64,000 nt of DNA, taken from Cristatella mucedo (lineage: Eukaryota; Bryozoa; Phylactolaemata; Cristatellidae). Where the stretch lies: assembly GCA_009760855.2 (NCBI GenBank), contig WPIO01000002.1, positions 5,639,001-5,703,000 of the forward strand, given 5' to 3'. A model generated the notes under the pieces. The model was not told where the DNA came from, did no database searches, and saw only the letters and a list, made by a program, of their open reading frames with translations. Of the stretch, positions 11,340 through 26,869 are shown in pieces. The translations under genes were made by a program, and so were the position numbers. Numbering within the stretch: position 1 is the stretch's first letter; every line of letters begins with the position of its first letter.

Positions 11340-12160
11340 CAATTTTCCTTAGCTTTACGCTCTCAGGTGGAGAGCAAAGACTTACCGTCGGAGTGTCGAC
11401 GGGAAGTTTTTGCTCTCTAATGATCAGATTGCATTGACTGATATATCTATAACTGAAGTAAGTAGATTTAAGGAGTGGATATGTGTTGATATATGATCAA
11501 TTTAAACTCCTTAAACAATTCTTAACGAGGTCCTCTTGGAGCGAGAAGAAAAAAGGTGCAGTGACTCACGTCAGCAGACGTTTGATTAACGACAAGTTTG
11601 CAACAATTAAAAACTAGCTACTGTGATTTCCTAAAGTAAGTTGGAGATAAAAACTCAGATATGCTTTCCTATTTTAGAATATTTGTAGAAGAAAATTAGT
11701 GCATGTGGTGCCACCATGCTTTCTTAATGGTTCGCGGGGCGACATGTATCCGTAGAAGCTCTGCAGCGTCACAACAGCTGATGACTTTAATAGCGAAGTT
11801 GCGATACGGTCCAACCGCTATCATCAACGGAAGCTGCGTGCCTTTGGTACGAAGCTTCCGATTCACGCAAATAACTTTGCGAGCTGACTACTAGGCGAAG
11901 GGAACATCGCAGCACGAAGCTCTTAAAATTTCCAAAAACCATTTCCGAGGAAATTGCGTAGCGATTAACTTGGCCTACGCCACACCCCTAAATGTAGAGT
12001 TTAATCCCTTATTAAAAAAAGTTGGTGGCGATACCCTTGATAATTTTAAATGTTTAACTTAATCCCAACACAAGCCATCGATTCCGGCAGAGCGTTAGCT
12101 CAAGATGTACCCTTCCTAAATTTCACATGAACATAAATATAAATATAATAAAACATCTCT
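11340..12160. other. No assignable feature
   Basis: AT-rich sequence to the right of the hAT element. No transposon match, exon signature or tandem array is apparent. Confidence 0.45.
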
Positions 12161-12165
12161 CTCGC

Positions 12166-15504
<3,339 letters not shown>

Positions 15505-15675
15505 GGTCTTAGCCCAGGGGTACGGTGCTCGCTCTGCTGCATGACCCAGATCGTGGGTCCAGGTCGTGAGTCCTGCAGTGGGCACCGATCCATTGTTATC
15601 TACGGCTGCAAGCGTTGGTGATAGCTGTCAAGGCTCTTCTCTCGCTATATAAACGAGGCTGCTAAATCGGGTAAC
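15505..15675 (+). mobile_element. SINE S1 (tRNA head), diverged copy
   Basis: It starts with an A-box-like TTAGCCCAGGGGTACGG and has a degenerate B-box region (GTGGGTCCAGG). The S1 body follows: GGCTGCAAGCGTTGGTGATAGC, GGCTCTTCTCTCGCTATA, AACGAGGCTGCTAAATC. It is less similar than the copies at 38156, 50126 and 52945, so probably older. Confidence 0.7.
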
Positions 15676-15847
15676 ATTTAATTTTAAACTTTAACTCTCA
15701 CCTATATTTGTTGTAACGTCCCGAAAATATACATTTAAATTTCACACTAACGATCTAATTTCGCCAGCTTGTCGAACCGATATATTCTGAGCTCGAAACA
15801 GCTTTTCTGGCAATGCTTGTGGCCGCAAATGAGTTAAAATTTTTCAG

Positions 15848-15972
15848 ACTTGCCAATGTACATTAATGGATTGCCAGCAGTTATGGATTTTAACGATAGC
15901 AGCATGCACGTCTACAGCGGTAATGCTAATTTTCACAATTGGAACGGCTTGCTACGCGAGGAATATGAAGAG
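15848..15972 (+). CDS. Candidate internal exon of an unidentified protein
   Basis: A polypyrimidine-AG acceptor (ATTTTTCAG) precedes 15848, and a GTAAAAGT donor follows 15972. The first two bases complete a codon and 41 codons then run to a phase-0 exit. The peptide begins LPMYINGLPAVMDFNDSSMH and ends in WNGLLREEYEE. It is non-repetitive, of mixed composition, and unlike the transposon frames in the window. I do not recognise the family. The frame stays open past the donor to 16344, but the rest becomes microsatellite-like. No neighbouring exon of the same gene was found. A chance frame is possible. Confidence 0.4.
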
Positions 15973-16254
15973 GTAAAAGTCGATTCTTGGCAATCGTGTG
16001 CGTCCTATTTTAAAAGGCTGCAAAAGAATGTAATTGTAGACCACGCACGAAGATTGCATTATCTGATACTGATCAAGCATGATGTATGTATCCTAATTCT
16101 TACTGCAAGCTTTCGTTCTTGTTCCGATAAGCGCTTGGCTATAGGCTCTTTGATGATATTGACACTGATTGGACATAAGATTTTATATTCTATTCACCAA
16201 GTCTGCTGTTTAATAAGTCAGCCCTACCAAGACCAATTGGGGTCTGCAAATCTT

Positions 16255-16340
16255 TCTATGTATCTCTCATTGTGTCTCTATCTGTCCGTTCGTCTGTCGG
16301 TCTGTCTCTCTCTCTGTCGCTCTCTGTGTATTTGTCTCAA
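16255..16340 (+). repeat. Imperfect CTGT/CT-rich microsatellite
   Basis: An interrupted run of TCTGTC, TCTCTC and TGTCTC words, short and degenerate. Confidence 0.8.
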
Positions 16341-16629
16341 ATGAATTAAAATATTTAGTTGGCACTCGTTGTTATGTCCTAAGTTAGTAAATAATTCTTT
16401 TCTACAAGGGATATAGCAAAATAGTGACTCGTTAACTACATCTGTGTATGACATCGAGATACTTTACACAGCATTTAAAGCTATTTTACATCTTCTAGCT
16501 TTAATAGACTCGGGGACTTGAATCTTAGGGACAACAGATTGCAATTGCCCGAGCAAAAGCTAAACTAACTAAAACTAATTTCTCGGCATTGAAGATATAA
16601 AATAAAAGTTATTATAGAGCGGATTACGC

Positions 16630-17022
16630 CAGAGGTCGGAAAACTCCGGCCTTTAGGCCAGATCCGGCCTAGCTAGTGCTCCAGTCCGGCCTAGCGCGCC
16701 CCCCCGGTTTTTTATTATTGGATCCGTCCTGATTGAGTTGTCGCTGTGTTTTTCCCCTTCCCTATAGAGGTATTTTGACTTACGAGCATCCCAAATAACA
16801 AGTTTTCGAGGCACGAACAGTCTCTCGGCCGCTTTTTGCTTTGAGTTGAGAGCTCACTGATATTGCGCTTGATTTTGCTTCTCGCGTTTCGAAGGATCAA
16901 GTGGGTGTAGCCGCTACGTCCACTGCCGGTCGGGCGTAGTGGGCGTGGTCTCTTCTAGAAGCCTAGGGTGCCTTCTTGACCTCCTGTGATGGCATAGTAG
17001 TCTGAAAAGTTTCCGACCCCTG
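16630..17022. mobile_element. Non-autonomous hAT element with TIRs and 8-bp TSD
   Basis: The left terminus CAGAGGTCGGAAAACTCC pairs with the right terminus GTTTCCGACCCCTG, whose reverse complement is CAGGGGTCGGAAAC. The flanking 8-mers GATTACGC (16622-16629) and GATTAGGC (17023-17030) match at 7 of 8. hAT elements make 8-bp duplications and often have CAGGGGTCGG-type ends. The 393-bp body has no transposase. Its TIR differs from anything seen at the larger hAT element at 8.5-11.3 kb, so it depends on a different transposase. Confidence 0.85.
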
Positions 17023-17030
17023 GATTAGGC

Positions 17031-19095
17031 CGCTCAATATCAAGAAATACAGTTCAATCAGCTGTTTCCTGTGCACTTACTGTGAGTACACTGGAAGGGT
17101 GGTGGCACGTAGACGCATTGATTGAGCACGCAACGTGCAAGTACATATCATTTCAAATTTTACTGGTCATTGCTGCTTATCAGCGTGGAGTTGATATCGA
17201 ACATCGAGAGAGCTACTTGCTCATCGACAAATATGCTTGGTGCTATATGGCCGATCTCAGCATCAGCAATTATCTTCTGGAGATCTGTGAACTTGAGTTT
17301 GTGCCAGTTTCGCTATTTACATGGTTGACTGCACCGTTAATTTCCAGACTTACTGTGTATGCTTGCTAGTTAGACAGGAGTGTTTCTTTTTTTCTAAAGA
17401 TTTCATCATGAATCTATGATTAAATAATTAATGACCCTAGCATTTTGCTGTGCAGCCAGCTGAATATCGTAATTTCATTTAAGTGACGAGTGTGCGGATA
17501 TCCAGGAAAGCTGTTGCTAAAGCCCTTCCCCGTTTTTTAACCGCTATTAGTTAGAGAATGTACCTGCAATGCAGAGTCAGCAAGTTAAAAGATGCGACCG
17601 AAAATCGTCGAAGATAGTGATCGCATAGAAGCTTGTCGTATGAAATGTCAAAATGGGGGCCCAAAGGAGGTCAATGTCCCGAGCGACGGGCAAGAGTCCA
17701 AGGAATCTTGAATGTTGGACTTCTCAAGGGCTATTAAAAAACCTCGAGTTGAATGTAGTCCGTCCAATCGCTTAGTAGCCGACCAGGTCTGGCGGAATTC
17801 TTCCGGGCATCAGGCTCACATAATGCAACAGTGCCTGCTTGCATTAATCCCGATATTCACGCGGCGGCCTTGCCCGCCTCAGCCGGCCGGCCCGGCCGGG
17901 CCGGTTAAGCACATTTATTGCTATTTCTCAAAACCAAGGGGAACGATTGGCATGCAATTTAGCACGGATAAAAAAGGATAACCTAAGCTAACCTTAGATG
18001 TAACCATAGCCGTCGTGTTGACCGTCTGATGACCTGTAAAAATCAAGGTCACATTTCCCGCTGACATTAGCCAAACGTTATCTTAAAATCCAACAGATTC
18101 AATGCCATGCACTTTAAAAACTTTCCAAACCTCTCAAAAGATGCAAACACTTTTTCGCAAACAGTGGGACATCTAAAAGAAAGTAAAGATTTTTTTGATG
18201 TGTCGAATATCACTGTAATCAGCAAAAGTCGATCATGTGATATTCAAGGACCATTGGTTCTATATTTACTTGACATGCAACCCAACTGAGATGACCTCTA
18301 TTTGAAGAAAGTCAACCAGAGCACATATTATAAATTTCCAATAGATGTGCACGATTGGCCAAGCTGTAGTTTTCAAAGTACCGGAGAAAACACTTGGGAA
18401 AACTGTGTTGAAGACAAGTGATGATGATCTGTGCTTTGCTTAAATGTGATTGTCCTTGGCCAGTACCCGTAAGAGTGTGATTTTATTGGCGTGCGCCCGA
18501 GGGCGTGACTTCAACCTCCGCATGCTAACCGAGATGACTATAAATTGCAGATATGTCTGTCAAAGACACATGAATTAGGACCGAGCTGTAGCAAATCAGA
18601 CCTGTGCTCATTCCGTTTAACTCCATACCCTATGCGCGGTGTTACTTTTTCAGCACCATTTTTGAATTTTACTGTAGCACATTTCTTAAATTTTTCTCCT
18701 GCTTACTTGCAGGCTGATCTGTACTAAGTAAAACAACATCGGAATCTTAAAATAAAGAACGGAACTTAATTTTAAGTTCTTAGCGATGCTAGTCTAAGTC
18801 GCGTTCATGACATCACATCCTTAATCTTACGGTCGCAGACTCGGCTGCTCATTGCCTGCTGCGAGTTGTCCTTCTGATCAAGAATTAGCCATGGCCGAGT
18901 CTTAAGTTTACGTAGCACTGCCACGATTGATGCCTCTGAAAAACTAAGGCATTGTCCAACCTATACATTTCCTAGCAGTATTTTTATTAAGCATTCTATT
19001 CCATTCAAGGAGTCCGATTATACGGTCAGCACCTGCCACTTTGGTCAGTTTTTTTTTTAGAAATATACATATGCTTGCCAACATATGCGCACAAA
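17031..19095. other. No assignable feature
   Basis: Frames up to 95 codons (for example 17082-17369) do not resemble known domains and lack consistent splice context. A GC-only patch of CCGG words lies at about 17880-17910. No transposon family recognised. Confidence 0.4.
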
Positions 19096-19098
19096 TAT

Positions 19099-19161
19099 GC
19101 ACACATGCGTGCACACACACATACACACATACACAACCACCCACACACACACACCCTCTCC

Positions 19162-19232
<71 letters not shown>

Positions 19233-19233
19233 T
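19099..19233. repeat. (CA)n microsatellite with imperfect left flank
   Basis: Imperfect CACACA/TACACA sequence from 19099 becomes a pure (CA)n run at about 19163-19218, then CACACAT to 19233. His/Thr-rich and Cys/Val-rich frames over it are not genes. Confidence 0.97.
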
Positions 19234-19789
19234 AACCTATACATTAACACATTGACGAACACGAATACATAAACATGCAAACTCACTCATACCAGTAGCT
19301 AGAAGTAATCAGTCGGTTTCAGTCGATTAATCTAACTAAAGTTTAAGCAGATTTAAGCATCACCCCCGTATTTAATTGCATTCACCCCTTCCAAAATAGA
19401 GGGACTCGGTGGTCGGCTGCATGGGTGGACTGCATGTCCAGCTTTTTCTTTGATTTCAGCCAATAGAGCGACCATAAGCTGGTTCAGCTTATTAGCTGAG
19501 CAACACGGACTGGTGTATAAAAAAATTAGCGAAAATTAACCAAAAATAAAAAACAAAAATTAGCAAAAATCTTCGGAACGTATGATGAGGTTCTGCAGAA
19601 ACTAATTGCACGATTTGCATCCAATTATATTATGTGCATGAAGTTTATATAAAAATATGCACACTTAAGCTTTCATTAGAATTAGCTTAATAAATTATGG
19701 ATGTTGGTTGCCATGACTGTATAAGACTAAATTCCTAAAAAAAAAGTAATCTTTTATTGAAGCAGTGTAAATCCCCATGAACGCTGCCG

Positions 19790-20656
19790 GAAGACCATGT
19801 TATGCCAGCATATCTCCTGTTGAATCAGCTCGAAATCTAGACGTCATGTTCCAAAGTGACCTCTCGTTAGACGACCACACCAGCTCCACAGTCAAGTCTG
19901 CCTACTTTCAGCTACATAACATTGCTAAAATTCGGGCTTGATTAGATAAGGATACCACGTCTAAGTTGGTCCATGCATTCGTGACATCCCGTCTTGACTT
20001 CTGTAACTCACTGCTTGCTGGCCTACCGGCATATGCAATCAGGCGATTACAGCTGGTACAAAACTCTGCAGCTAGGCTTGTCTGTCGTGAGCGTCATAGT
20101 TGCCACATCACACCACTTCTCGCCAACCTGTACTGGCTACCAGTCAAGCAACGGATCGACTTCAAGGTTTTGTCGCTCACTTTTAGGTCATTTCATTCTT
20201 TGGCTCCAGCCTATCTCTCAGATCTACTCCCCCACCAGGCCAAGCATCGTACCACCCGCTTTTCGGAATCCAACAGTTTACCACTACCTCGTACAAACCT
20301 CGAATCCTTTGGAGACCAAACATGTAGTTCGTATGCTCCCAAAACCTGGAACTCACTCCCGACTTGCGTCAGAACGTCCCCTGACTTGACCACATTTAAA
20401 AAGAACTTAAAAACACACCTATTTAGGACAGCATTTAGAGGGTCCCTTTGATTCGCCCCTCATGTGTTTATGCCTGCTGACACTGTACATGCTGCCACTA
20501 ACCACACTTGCATGCTGACCGTGTGCATGTCAGTCCTAACTATGCTTGTTATTTATCAAGCTTGATATTACTCACCATTCAGTCGCGTTTCCCTTAGCAG
20601 CAAATGTAAGGCGCCTAGAAAGAGATTGAGTTCTCTGAGGGCGCTTTACCAAGTGC

Positions 20657-20687
<31 letters not shown>

Positions 20688-20690
20688 CAC
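19790..20690 (+). mobile_element. LINE-A copy, + strand, RT C-terminus to (AAT)n tail
   Basis: The copy starts 5'-truncated near the LDVMFQSDLSLDDH region. A 161-codon open frame (19966-20451) carries RT C-terminal blocks: VHAFVTSRLDFCNSLLAGLP, NSAARLVCRERHSCHIT, LANLYWLPVKQRIDFKVLS, FRTAFRGSL at the end. The 3' UTR, terminal hairpin (AGGCGCCTAGAAAGAGATT to GAGGGCGCTTTA) and (AAT)n tail (about 20659-20686) follow. One in-frame stop upstream (near 19940) shows it is inactive. Confidence 0.9.
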
Positions 20691-20736
20691 TTGAATCGCC
20701 TCGAATCATCTCGGCTCTAGTCGTATTGTCTTGCAG

Positions 20737-21796
20737 GTTGCTGGCGCGCGATCGGCAACGGGCTACTGAGTCATCCGACGCTTCATCTGCCGTGGACATT
20801 GAATTCAATGGCGTCCGATTTAAACTCCTAGTAGACGCCGCCGTCACTGCCGTCGACGTCACTGCCGACGCCGCCAGCCGTGTGACAGAGCTAGATTCTG
20901 GCTTCGTCCTCGCGAACTCGGTCCAGCCACAAGTGCCGACTGGTCGGCGTGGAAGCCATTCGCGGCCGCAGGCCAGCGGCTCCGGCGGTGGCGTCGGCGC
21001 CGGCCCAGAAAGTGGTCTCGAAACGCAGCAGGGCGGAGCGCTCATCGCCTCTGACGTCGAACTCATCGAGCGGCGCTACGAAGTCGCCGGTGACGCGGCA
21101 GGTCTGTTGGATGTGGTTGCCTCAGCTACGGGCACCGCCAGCGGCCGGCCGCAGAAGATGCCGCGGCAAGCGAGCCCCGCGCCCAGCAGCGCTCGCTCGG
21201 CCGGGATACTCGTCGGCTCGGTGCCTTTGCAAAAACTGCAGCCCAGCCCAGCGGTGAGGCGTCGACCGACGCAGCAGCCGCCGCTCAGTCCGGCAGCCAA
21301 TAGCGAGCGACAGCCGGGGCTCGCCATACTGGTCGGTTCCGGCTGCCGCTACGGCGGCAGCGGCTACCCGGTTTCGTCCCAGACGCCGTCGGCGTCCAGG
21401 ACGAAAGGGGGCCTCCGACCGGGTCCAGCCACCGACCGGGTCGCCGAGCGTCGGTTGCTGGTGGCCGCTGGTGGAGAGGCGAGAATACAGCCGCCGGCTC
21501 CGAGGCGGCGGCTGAGCGACAGCCAGCTGATCGATAGGCGCGGCCGTGAGGCTCCGAGCTACATCGTCGCCCTCCCGTCTGCCACGCCGGAGGCCGACGA
21601 CTATTGCAACGGCGCCGCTGCGCTCGGCGTGAGGCAGAAGTCGCGACGGCGAAGCGCGTCGGACCTTCGAGACAGTCAGGCCGAAGAATATTCCTACTGC
21701 GACGTGCCGGAAAGGATCCGACCGCCGCCGCTGCCTCAACCCGCCTCGAGGGGCGCTCGGGTCCAACCCGAAGTCGCCGCCCGCCGCCGCTGCTAG
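20737..21796 (+). CDS. Possible coding exon, proline/serine/arginine-rich, unidentified
   Basis: A GC-rich frame of about 353 codons opens directly behind an acceptor-like TAGTCGTATTGTCTTGCAG and runs to TAG at 21794-21796. There is no ATG near the 5' end, which fits an internal or terminal exon rather than a complete ORF. The protein is low-complexity. It has RRRLSDSQ and RRRSASDLRDS, like basophilic kinase sites, then EEYSYCDVPERIRPPPLPQP, which has a Tyr cluster and a PxxP-like stretch. That composition is seen in signalling adaptors, but I do not recognise a family. Long frames also exist on the minus strand (255 and 248 codons), as expected in GC-rich DNA, so this may be a CpG island only. 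Confidence 0.35.
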
Positions 21797-23060
21797 TGCG
21801 GGCTGTCGCCACTCGAGAGCTGAACCGAGCTGAGCCGACGCAGCGGCGGCGCATGCGAGCGGCCCAAGGAGCGTGACACGACATTTCAAGCCGCCTAGAC
21901 TCGTGGGGAGGGGGACAGTTGACCCGACGGTAGAGATTCGAAGCGAGGCTGCGCCCGAATCTCTCTTTTGGCGACGAGGTCGCTCCTCGGAGCAGCGACG
22001 CCCGCTTCTTGCTAGCTCGCAGTAACTGCACCTAAAACGTCCACTTTGCGAGCCCGTTTATGGAGACGAGGTTTTATAAATATCTCGCTAGAGTCAGTGC
22101 TGGATCAAATTGCGTGCGCTATAGGCGAATAATGCAGCGGGCAGTTGGAAAGCCGAGACTACTAACCGCGATAAACGGCTGGAACGCATATGCTGTGTCG
22201 TTCGTCGTCGAACGCTGCTTCTACAATCACGCGTCGCTGATTTGAATTAATGGTCTGCCATTTATCGAATGATTGTAAGTCCGTCCTATGCCAGCTGATC
22301 GAACTCGCTGCCGCGCTAATGTGCAAGCTGGCTACTTTTCCGCAGGCCTGGTAGTAAGCTGCACGTGACGATGAGCCCTCATCTCTACCTCTCACCTCGC
22401 CTTGTTTTTGTGCATGCTATCGTGGGCATCGGGCATTTCTCATACCCCACTCGAGGCAGACGAGCGACATAATCACTGTCCAGGTACCGTATTTACGTTC
22501 GGTACTCGTTAGGTTTGTGCTTGCAGTCGCGCGACGTAGACGGCGATACATAAAAGCGCTAGTTTATCGCCAACCAAAGGAAACCGGATAAGAGTGGGCG
22601 TCGAGCTGACTTAATTAATCAGAAAGTGGATAGGCCATTCTCTGCCTGCTGAACCCGGCGGTCAGGATTGTTTTTTGTAACAAATCGTTAATTCGTAGTC
22701 ACTTAAAAGTGCTGGAAGTCTCACGACAGAGATGGCCGCGATGCGAGGTCACGAAGGGGTCAGCAGTCTTTGCCGATCTCGGAGCTGAACTCTACCGCAT
22801 TGTTAGATTTGCACGCTGAAGCTTCATTTCGTCCACTGGTCGATCTGTTGCGGTTGACATCTCGCTAACAACAGGCCGAGCGCTCGCGAATTAGGGCTCT
22901 AAAAGCCGTTCCGCCACCGCAATTCTGATCGGATGCGGCATTCACTCATAGAAAATGGCGAGATTTTTCACAAACCCTTTGCAGAGGTAAGGAGAGCAGA
23001 ATAATTAAGATTCCATGCAGATAAGCAGCCTAATTTATGGAATGCAGAAGAGCCGTAGCT
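21797..23060. other. GC-rich shoulder then unassigned sequence
   Basis: CpG richness continues to about 22050 and then declines. No repeat or exon recognised. Confidence 0.4.
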
Positions 23061-23066
23061 GCTGTC

Positions 23067-23136
23067 GATTCGAGTCGTGCGGCGGGCTATGTAGAGAAGC
23101 CCGCTGCACGACTCGAATCTACGACATGCGTCGTAG
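23067..23136. other. Strong inverted repeat followed by a small palindrome
   Basis: Arms 23067-23088 (GATTCGAGTCGTGCGGCGGGCT) and 23098-23119 pair at 21 of 22 positions around a 9-base loop ATGTAGAGA. The next 18 bases, 23119-23136 (CTACGACATGCGTCGTAG), form a second 7-bp stem with a 4-base loop. No coding or transposon context explains it. Confidence 0.8.
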
Positions 23137-23249
23137 ATTCAAGTCGCGAAGTGGGAACGCCTTCAACCCACAGAATAGTTGGCGGCTCACAGTCTATCAT
23201 TCCGTCTAGACACGCAAGTAGCAGCGGCAGCAGTAGTCAGCGAGCGTAC

Positions 23250-23335
23250 TTTCCTTTGCAGGAAATTACAAGCGCCTAGAAAGAGATTGAGTTATCTGAG
23301 AGCGTTTAACAAGTGTATTATTACTATTGTCATTG
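23250..23335 (+). mobile_element. LINE-A terminal fragment
   Basis: Contains AAGCGCCTAGAAAGAGATTG, then AGTTATCTGAGAGCGTTTAAC and a short ATTATTACT tail. Only the last ~80 bp of the element remain. Confidence 0.75.
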
Positions 23336-23726
23336 CTGCTTACACGACAGCCCAGCGCCCCAGCGGTCGTGCAGTCGATGGATCGCACCTCCAGAGTCAG
23401 ACTGGGATAGGCTCCGGCCGGAACTGGTCGGTGCAACTTTCTGAACCATTCGAAGCTGCTTTTGATTTGCTGCTAATTACCACGTGACATACGGCGATGA
23501 CAGAGTGGCAGCTTTTTCCGACGATCTCTGCTCAGCAAGAGCCAGCCTTTCGAGTTGCTAGCTGCATCGTGAGAGGATTCGACACTTCAACCATGACAGC
23601 AATGGCGACAACGAAAAGACCATTCGGCGAAGCCAAATTTAAAAGGCTATCTCGTGCACAGGAATATAGAAACACTTTTAAAAACTCAAATTCTTGGGGT
23701 GCGAGGACACAGCGAGCACTATAGGA

Positions 23727-24580
23727 GGGCGTCATATTCCAAAGTGACCTCTCATTAGACGACCATATCAGCTCCACAGTCAAATCTGCCTATTTTCAGC
23801 TTCATAACATTGCTAAAATTCGGGCTTGTTTAGATAAGGTTACCACGTCCAAGTTGGTCCATGCATTCGTGACATCCCGTCTCGACTTCTGCAACTCACT
23901 GCTTAGTGGCCTACCAGTATGTGCGATCAGGCGATTGCAGATGGTGCAAAACTCCGCAGCTGGGCTTGTCGGTCTTGAGCGTCGCAGTTGCTACATTACT
24001 CCACTTCTCGCCGACCTGCACTGGCTACCAGTCAAGCAACGGATTGACTTCAAGGTTTTGTCGCTCACTTTTAGGTCCCTTCATTCTATGGCTCCAGCCT
24101 ATCTCTCCGATATACTCCCCCATCAGGCCAAACATCGTTTCACCCGCTTTTCGGAATCCAACAGTCTACAAATGCCTCGTAAACACCTTAAATCCTGTGG
24201 AGACCGTGCATTTAGTTCGTATGCTCCCAAAGCGTGGAACTCCCTCCCGACCTGCGTCACAACATCCCCTGACTTGACCACATTTTAAAGGAACTTAAAA
24301 GCACACCTATTTAGGACAGCATTTAGTGGGTCCCTGCGATTAATCCTTGATGTGCTTATGCGTGCTGACATTGTGCATGCTGCCACTAAACACATTTGCA
24401 TGCTGACCCTGTGCATGTCACCCCTAACCATATTATTCATTTTGTTTGTTGTTCAAGCATGATTTAACTTACCATTCAATAGCATTTCCCTTTGCAGCAA
24501 ATGTAAAGCGCCTAGAAAGAGTATAAGTTCTCTGAGGGCGCTTTATCGAGTGCATTATTATCATTATAATTACTACCTTG
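23727..24580 (+). mobile_element. LINE-A copy, + strand
   Basis: It begins abruptly at GTCATATTCCAAAGTGACC (RT block FQSDLSLDDH). The 23854-24288 frame carries the RT C-terminal blocks to DLTTF, then an in-frame TAA where other copies read on (TTTAAA in place of TTTTAA). The 3' UTR, hairpin and degenerate ATTATTATCATT tail follow. Confidence 0.88.
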
Positions 24581-24980
24581 CGCCTTACCTTTAATGAATC
24601 GATGGTCCAAGGTAGCTTGACATTGGCCAAGTCGGTGCAGCTTCGACGAGACACTTGTAAACGGATCGCTAGGAGACAACCAAATACAGCGAGCATTGTT
24701 CCGCCACAGCACGCTCACCGTCAGCTAAGGCAGTGCGGGTGGGGGGGGGGACTTGCTTTTCCTGCTTGACTTACTAACCCGCGTCGGTTGTCGCTGGGCG
24801 CGGTTACCTAAGGATACTGAAAAACCAGAAGCCTTGCGACCATCTTGTAGCTAATTGCTACGGGGGCGAGGAAAAACTTGAAGCTCAGACTGCAAATTAT
24901 AAACCCTTTGTATCATTTAGCCGGCTTGCCAGCTTAGCTATTCCGTTCACTTGGGATTTTCGGAAGAGCATTGACATTTT
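24581..24980. other. No assignable feature
   Basis: Unique-looking sequence with a (G)10-class run near 24739. No exon or transposon recognised. Confidence 0.4.
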
Positions 24981-25253
24981 CAGTGGCGGAGCCAGGAAGT
25001 GGGCACGGAGGTCATCGACCTCCCTGAAATGGGGGGCAGCGACCTGGGCTACTACTCCGTACCTACGCTGCGACTGGCACCAACTATGAAAATGCACCCT
25101 AATTTCACTCGAATTGCAAAATCCGAGTGCGCGTCGAATAACCGCTATGGTCGTGTTCTGCAATTTTTCATTATTTGTGGGTCTTGCCCTCACACACGAA
25201 AATATTGGAAGTAGTAGCCCCCGTTAGCGCTGGAGATTCTGGCTACGCCTCCG
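24981..25253. mobile_element. Short non-autonomous hAT-like element (second family)
   Basis: The left end CAGTGGCGGAGCCAGGA matches the reverse complement of the right end, CGGAGGCGTAGCCAGAA, at 13 of 17 positions. The flanking 8-mers are GACATTTT (24973-24980) and GACATTTC (25254-25261), 7 of 8 identical. CAGTGGCGTAGCCAG-type termini are familiar from hAT elements. At 273 bp it cannot encode a transposase. Confidence 0.7.
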
Positions 25254-25261
25254 GACATTTC

Positions 25262-26436
<1,175 letters not shown>

Positions 26437-26784
26437 AGTGTATAGACGTTGAGTTTCCTATATATTGTAATTCAGGAACCGCTAATAGTCTCTAGGAGTG
26501 TAATAATCTGGCCGTTGTAGCATTCCTACGGTTCACAAGCCATACCAGCCCCGTAGTGTCTGCTCTAAACCGCTCCCACTTCTCCCCAGTAACATGCCTT
26601 CTTTAGTTCCAGTTTGTTTTGCCTGCATGCCCGTGCATTACTCATTGCACGTTACTAGCCACAGGTCTCACTAACCGGCGAGCACGAACGCGGCTGACAT
26701 AAGCGTAATGCATACTTTTTCGTCTTTGCATGGTTGATTCCTCCGTGAATTGTTATAGCCATTGGGCACTGATTCTCTTGCTGT

Positions 26785-26860
26785 TTGCTGTAAACTATCT
26801 GGATAGAAATTGAGTTTTAACGGGGCGTTATACAAATGACCTATTGTTATTGCTGCCGGT
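26785..26860 (+). mobile_element. Possible SINE S2 3' fragment
   Basis: TGTAAACTATCTGGATAGAAATTGAGTTTTAACGGGGCGTTATACAAATGA-type sequence resembles the S2 3' end at 1120-1175 and 50537-50580. Diverged, and without a visible tRNA head. Confidence 0.4.
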
Positions 26861-26869
26861 ATCACTAAA

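Noticed and set aside
16622-17030. Relation of this element to the hAT element at 8.5-11.3 kb
   Set aside because: Terminal sequences differ (CAGGGGTCGG against AACTGTTTA-type), so a parent-derivative link is not supported.
21122-22031. Minus-strand frames of 255 and 248 codons
   Set aside because: They overlap each other and the + frame in GC-rich DNA, with no start context or domain; best seen as shadows.
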